Origin: Nitrospinaceae bacterium UBA3496
Lineage (GTDB): Bacteria; UBA8248
Assembly: GCA_002377645.1 (NCBI GenBank)
Contig: DFQF01000077.1
Coordinates: 63,778-82,178, forward strand
Direction of reading: 5' to 3'
Length of the DNA stretch: 18,401 nucleotides
Positions 15,231-18,401 of this stretch are shown here, piece after piece. Position 1 is the first letter of the stretch. Every line of letters begins with the position of its first letter. The translations under genes and the position numbers were made by a program. The notes beneath the pieces were generated by a model. That model did no database searches, was not told the origin of the DNA, and was given only the letters and a program-made list of their open reading frames with translations.

Positions 15231-15238
15231 CCTCTTCT
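15231..15238 (-). promoter_or_regulatory. Ribosome binding site supporting the CTG start of the MATE gene
   Basis: On the minus strand AGAAGAGG is followed after seven bases by CTG, which opens the conserved N-terminus of the transporter. No similar site precedes the first ATG at 15134-15136. Confidence 0.6.
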
Positions 15239-15334
15239 GATTTAGTATTTCAAACTAGATTTAAACGTTTCCTGATGTAAGATTCTCATGTTAGTCTATA
15301 AACCTTATCAAAAAAAGACAGTGAGGATTTTTAT

Positions 15335-16597
15335 ATGGAAAGTTCCATTTTTAAAAAATGCGCGAAACATATCAAGAAGAAAAAATTGAGAGACACTCTA
15401 ATAGATTTAGTAGATATCCCTAGTCCAACTTCTGGAGAAAAAGCTTTAGCTGAGTACCTTGTTAACAGGATGAATAGTTCAGGAGCAAGGACTACTTTAC
15501 AGGAAGTAAGTCTAGACAGACCTAATGCAATAGGCACTATTTCAGGAAATGGAACTGGTTCTAATCTTATGTTAACCGGCCATATGGATACTTCATATGA
15601 TGGTAACGAAGAGTACCTAGTTGGGAAAGGCTTCAAACCAAAAGGAGTCTATGAGAATGGCTGGATCTGGGGATTGGGTGCAAATAATATGAAAGGTGGA
15701 TTAGCATCCGCTTTAGTCGCTTTTGAAGCAATACAAAAAGAAAAAATCCCCTTAAAAGGAGACCTAATTTTTGCGGGAGTTGTTGGAGAAATAGAAAAAG
15801 CAGCTATTGAAGAATTTCGCGGCGAGGAAATGGCAGGCTACGGAACTGGTTCTAGACATCTTGTTCTTCATGGCGTTACTGCGGATTATGCGATCTTAGC
15901 AGAACCGACAGGACTTCGCATTTCAAATGCAAATTTAGGAGTTATTTGGGCAAAAATATCTACATATGGAACAGTTAGTCACAGTGCAATGGCTCATAGG
16001 CCAGGAATAAAGAATGCAATCAGATCTATTCACAAGGTTCAAGCTGCAATAGAAAAGTGGATTCCAAAATTTACTAAATCCAGAGAATTTATGGGTGAAA
16101 AACCCAGTGTAAATATTTCCTCTATTCGTGGAGGCTGGCCATGGAGATTGTCAAGAAATCCTGTTGAAGCAAGTCTTTATCTTGATATACGTATTATCCC
16201 TGGGCAAAAGATAGAAGATATTCGAAGGGAAATCAGAAAAGTACTTAGTGATCTTGCAAAAAAAACGGGAGATGATGAAGCGTCATTAGATTTCTACGTT
16301 ACTGACCCGGCAACATATGTAAATCCAGAAGAAGAAATCGTCCAATCTCTAAATAGTTCGCATAATGAAATCACAAAATCTTTACCGGATTATATTGCCA
16401 GAAGACCTGGTGCAGATGCCACTCATTTTAATCATTATGGTATACCTTGTATTTGCTATGGCCCTGGTTTTAGAGTGCATCCAGAAGTCGAAAAAAAAGG
16501 ACAGTATATGCACGATGCCGGAGAACATATTCATGAAGACGACCTTGAAATTGCGAGTAAAGTTTTTTTAAATCTTGCACTCAAAATATGTACATAA
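15335..16597 (+). CDS. M20-family peptidase/deacylase (ArgE/DapE-like)
   Basis: Cytoplasmic metal-dependent hydrolase of 420 residues in the acetylornithine deacetylase / succinyl-diaminopimelate desuccinylase group, cleaving amide bonds of N-acyl amino acids or small peptides. Metal-site landmarks are H83 and D85 in GHMDTS, E152 in GEIEK, E190 in AEPT, and a C-terminal histidine in [12 protein letters not shown]216 in TVSHSAM lies in the lid/dimerisation domain. The bridging aspartate normally found in the xDMKGG motif is asparagine here ([11 protein letters not shown]117-N118), which may mark a subfamily or reduced activity. The ATG at 15335 has GAGGA upstream. It is followed after 22 bases by msrB and is divergent from the MATE gene. 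The substrate is not assignable; it is unlikely to be argE or dapE proper given the motif differences. Confidence 0.83.
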   Translation: MESSIFKKCAKHIKKKKLRDTLIDLVDIPSPTSGEKALAEYLVNRMNSSGARTTLQEVSLDRPNAIGTISGNGTGSNLMLTGHMDTSYDGNEEYLVGKGFKPKGVYENGWIWGLGANNMKGGLASALVAFEAIQKEKIPLKGDLIFAGVVGEIEKAAIEEFRGEEMAGYGTGSRHLVLHGVTADYAILAEPTGLRISNANLGVIWAKISTYGTVSHSAMAHRPGIKNAIRSIHKVQAAIEKWIPKFTKSREFMGEKPSVNISSIRGGWPWRLSRNPVEASLYLDIRIIPGQKIEDIRREIRKVLSDLAKKTGDDEASLDFYVTDPATYVNPEEEIVQSLNSSHNEITKSLPDYIARRPGADATHFNHYGIPCICYGPGFRVHPEVEKKGQYMHDAGEHIHEDDLEIASKVFLNLALKICT

Positions 16598-16619
16598 CTG
16601 TAATGAAAGGAAATTTGCA

Positions 16620-17003
16620 ATGAAAGATTCCAAAGAAAATTTAGAAGATAAACTTACCCCTGAGCAATATAGAGTAACGCAACAATGCGGGACAGAACCG
16701 CCTTTCTCGGGAAAATACTGGGACTCACATGATAAAGGAACCTATGTTTGTATATGCTGCGGCATAGAACTTTTTCACTCAAAAACCAAATTTGATTCCG
16801 GAACTGGCTGGCCAAGTTTTTGGGAGTCTATCGAATCAAAAAATGTAAAAGAAATTGAAGACAACTCACATGGAATGAGAAGAATAGAAACTAGATGTTC
16901 TTCTTGTAACGCACACTTGGGACATGTTTTTCAAGATGGACCTAATCCAACGGGACTTCGTTATTGCATCAACTCTGCTTCTCTTGATTTTATAAAAGAG
17001 TAA
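16620..17003 (+). CDS. msrB: Peptide methionine-(R)-S-oxide reductase
   Basis: Cytoplasmic repair enzyme that reduces the R-epimer of methionine sulfoxide in proteins, recycled by thioredoxin or glutaredoxin. The 127-residue protein has all family marks: zinc ligands C44, C47, C93 and C96 (CxxC pairs around YVCICCG and [13 protein letters not shown]), the GTGWPSFWE motif at 61-69, and the catalytic cysteine C116 in [13 protein letters not shown]. The catalytic codon is TGC, so this MsrB is not a selenoprotein. The SG-C-GWPSF resolving position is threonine, as in many MsrBs that use another recycling route. The ATG at 16620-16622 has AAGGAA about eight bases upstream; an in-frame ATG at 16575 lies inside the preceding M20 gene and lacks this signal. 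It is probably co-transcribed with that M20 gene. Confidence 0.95.
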   Translation: MKDSKENLEDKLTPEQYRVTQQCGTEPPFSGKYWDSHDKGTYVCICCGIELFHSKTKFDSGTGWPSFWESIESKNVKEIEDNSHGMRRIETRCSSCNAHLGHVFQDGPNPTGLRYCINSASLDFIKE

Positions 17004-17023
17004 AAAAAGATTTACTTAAGTTT

Positions 17024-17455
17024 TTAATCGTACCACTCTAAAGAAGGTTGGTCAGGAGGATTATCGTACCTTTTAATTTCAATTTCTATATTATCTGGAT
17101 CATAAAAATAAGTTGCATACCCAACACCAAAAGCACCTAAGTTTCTTTCTTCTCCTCTATGTACTTCGATGTCATTATCTTTCAATCTTTTAATTAACTC
17201 AAAATATTCATCCTCTTCAAGTGAAAAAGCCACATGATCGACTCCACTTTTTGAAGAAATATTTTCAGATATGAAAGTTTCAGAAAAAAATAAAACCAAA
17301 ACATCTTCGCCTACTCTAAAAACTATTTGTTCGATCTCCCCATCAGATATTTTTCTCCTACCTACTGGAGAAAAACCCATAATATCTCGATAAAAAGCAA
17401 TAGATCGATTCAAATTACTTACTCTCAAGGCTACGTGTTCAATCATTTTTTTCAT
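17024..17455 (-). CDS. VOC superfamily protein (glyoxalase / dioxygenase-like)
   Basis: Metal-binding VOC-fold protein of about 143 residues. Each half begins with a typical strand: MIEHVALRVSNLNRSIAFYRDIMGF with H7 and GVDHVAFSLEE with H74. The C-terminal YDPDNIEIEI supplies E124 as the last metal ligand, giving the H-H-E set of glyoxalase I, FosA and extradiol dioxygenase relatives. The specific reaction cannot be assigned. The start is taken as ATG at 17453-17455 preceded by GGGGT; a TTG at 17468-17470 would add five residues but has no ribosome binding site. The gene follows the metallo-beta-lactamase-fold gene on the same strand after about 50 bases and may share its transcript. It is distinct in sequence from the VOC gene at 13408-13839. 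Confidence 0.85.
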   Translation of the reverse strand: MKKMIEHVALRVSNLNRSIAFYRDIMGFSPVGRRKISDGEIEQIVFRVGEDVLVLFFSETFISENISSKSGVDHVAFSLEEDEYFELIKRLKDNDIEVHRGEERNLGAFGVGYATYFYDPDNIEIEIKRYDNPPDQPSLEWYD

Positions 17456-17507
17456 ACAAACCCCAAACAAAAATTAATTTAAAAGTTAATCCTATCGATT
17501 GAGAAAT

Positions 17508-18284
17508 CTAAATTAATTGCCTAACTCCATTAGCAAATTCTGGAATGGACAATGTCTGCGCATCATGACCAGGAAAAATAAGATTAGGGTTATCTGCCAA
17601 ATCTTTAGCTTTATCCAGTGCTGCTAAGGCCTCGTCTACGTGTACATGAATTCCGGGAGGAATCATAGATTCAAAACTACGAAAAACGTACGCAGAATCA
17701 ATAGCTAATACAGCCCACCCTTCTATAGTTCTAATTCGTACAATTTGCAAACCAGGCGAATGTCCACCAACATGGTGCACCGAAATGCCGTCAAAGAGTT
17801 CTAACTCTCCATTTACAATTTCAAGTTGTTTATTTTTTTCTAATGATTCCAAATCGTTCAGATCCGCTAGAAAATGATTCAAGAAATGATAATCAGAAAA
17901 ATTTCCTCTCCAAAAATCAATTTCTTTTTTCTGAATATAAAAAGTCGCTGATGCATAAATACGATTTGCTGAAAAATGATCCCAGTGCAAATGAGAAATA
18001 ATTACATTCTGTATATCGCTTGGTCTAATGTCGAAATTTTTTAAAAGTTCTACTGGTTTTTTATAGTCATTATAATCGAAATATCTATTCTTATAGTGTC
18101 CTTCCATAAAACCAGTATCTATCAATATAGGCGCAAGTTCCTCTTTACTTGGAACCAATAACCAAAAAAAGTAGGGCAACTTGGCTTTTCTACCTATATC
18201 TGAAAGATATAATAGAAAAGAAGCATCGCATTCACGCCAACCCTGACAAAGTGAAAAAATACTGTACGTGATTTCGCTAGACAA
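17508..18284 (-). CDS. Metallo-beta-lactamase-fold hydrolase (N-acyl homoserine lactonase-like)
   Basis: Cytoplasmic dinuclear metallohydrolase of 258 residues. The complete metal site is visible: H98-x-H100-x-D102-H103 in SHLHWDH, H175 in GGHSPG, D196 in LAIDS and H240 in FPGHD. The size and the spacing of these ligands match the AiiA/AttM lactonase branch, which opens N-acyl homoserine lactones, but related enzymes act on other lactones, phosphotriesters or thioesters, so quorum-quenching is a possibility only. The start is TTG at 18282-18284 with AGAGGA six bases upstream; the next in-frame ATG is far inside the fold. No signal peptide is seen. About 120 bases upstream to the window edge hold no gene and no convincing promoter. 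The VOC gene follows on the same strand. Confidence 0.88.
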   Translation of the reverse strand: MSSEITYSIFSLCQGWRECDASFLLYLSDIGRKAKLPYFFWLLVPSKEELAPILIDTGFMEGHYKNRYFDYNDYKKPVELLKNFDIRPSDIQNVIISHLHWDHFSANRIYASATFYIQKKEIDFWRGNFSDYHFLNHFLADLNDLESLEKNKQLEIVNGELELFDGISVHHVGGHSPGLQIVRIRTIEGWAVLAIDSAYVFRSFESMIPPGIHVHVDEALAALDKAKDLADNPNLIFPGHDAQTLSIPEFANGVRQLI

Positions 18285-18401
18285 AAGTGATCCTCTAAAA
18301 AAATAAACTTAAACAAAAAATTAAATGTGTTTTTTTTAGATACAGCTTGATGCAAAATGATATTTTATGTCAATATAAATTGCTTCTTGCGTTATAGTTT
18401 A

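Noticed and set aside
16575..16619. Upstream in-frame ATG for msrB at 16575.
   Set aside because: It lies inside the preceding M20 gene, lacks a ribosome binding site, and adds residues unlike MsrB; the ATG at 16620 has AAGGAA upstream.

Overview
The window is AT-rich bacterial chromosomal DNA, tightly packed, with 18 protein-coding genes (one cut by the window edge). I see no tRNA, rRNA, insertion sequence, CRISPR array or phage gene. The gene content (aminoacyl-tRNA synthetases, a pyruvate:ferredoxin oxidoreductase, several oxidoreductases, M20 hydrolases, glyoxalase-fold proteins) suggests a free-living bacterium with some low-potential, ferredoxin-based metabolism. Sequence alone does not let me name the phylum. 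Start-codon use is unusual: at least six genes begin with TTG behind good Shine-Dalgarno (SD) sequences, and one apparently begins with CTG.

Layout. 1-2644 (minus strand): nitroreductase, site-2-protease-like M50 membrane peptidase, trpS and the start of ileS, read in that order. 2752-5344 (minus): two tandem, coupled Gfo/Idh/MocA dehydrogenase paralogues followed by a small STAS-like protein. 5475-7439 (plus): a zinc alcohol/polyol dehydrogenase and a 3-hydroxyisobutyrate-dehydrogenase-family protein, divergent from the Gfo/Idh pair and probably part of the same sugar/polyol/hydroxyacid catabolism. 7460-11051 (minus): a pyruvate:ferredoxin oxidoreductase of NifJ type, split into an alpha-gamma chain and a ferredoxin-beta chain, with two tandem sigma70-like promoters in front. 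11335-13399 (plus): a probable selenoprotein followed by an M20 amidohydrolase of the N-carbamoyl amino acid / allantoate type. 13408-15223 (minus): a MATE transporter overlapping a VOC-fold (vicinal oxygen chelate) gene. 15335-17003 (plus): an M20 deacylase and methionine sulfoxide reductase B. 17024-18284 (minus): a metallo-beta-lactamase-fold hydrolase and a second VOC protein.

The most notable item is the gene at 11335-12087. Conventional gene calling would start it at 11386 and lose the active site. The real reading frame starts 51 bases upstream, behind a good ribosome binding site and a sigma70-like promoter, and carries an in-frame TGA exactly where the first catalytic cysteine of a glutaredoxin/NrdH CxxC motif belongs (UxxC). 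A perfect 7-bp hairpin with a GTT loop lies 17 bases after the TGA, as expected for a bacterial SECIS element. The glutaredoxin domain is fused to a DinB-like four-helix domain with a possible three-histidine metal site. I read this as a selenocysteine glutaredoxin-DinB fusion, possibly an undescribed selenoenzyme family.

A second correction concerns the MATE transporter. Its first ATG lies inside transmembrane helix 1; conserved N-terminal sequence continues upstream to a CTG codon with a strong SD.
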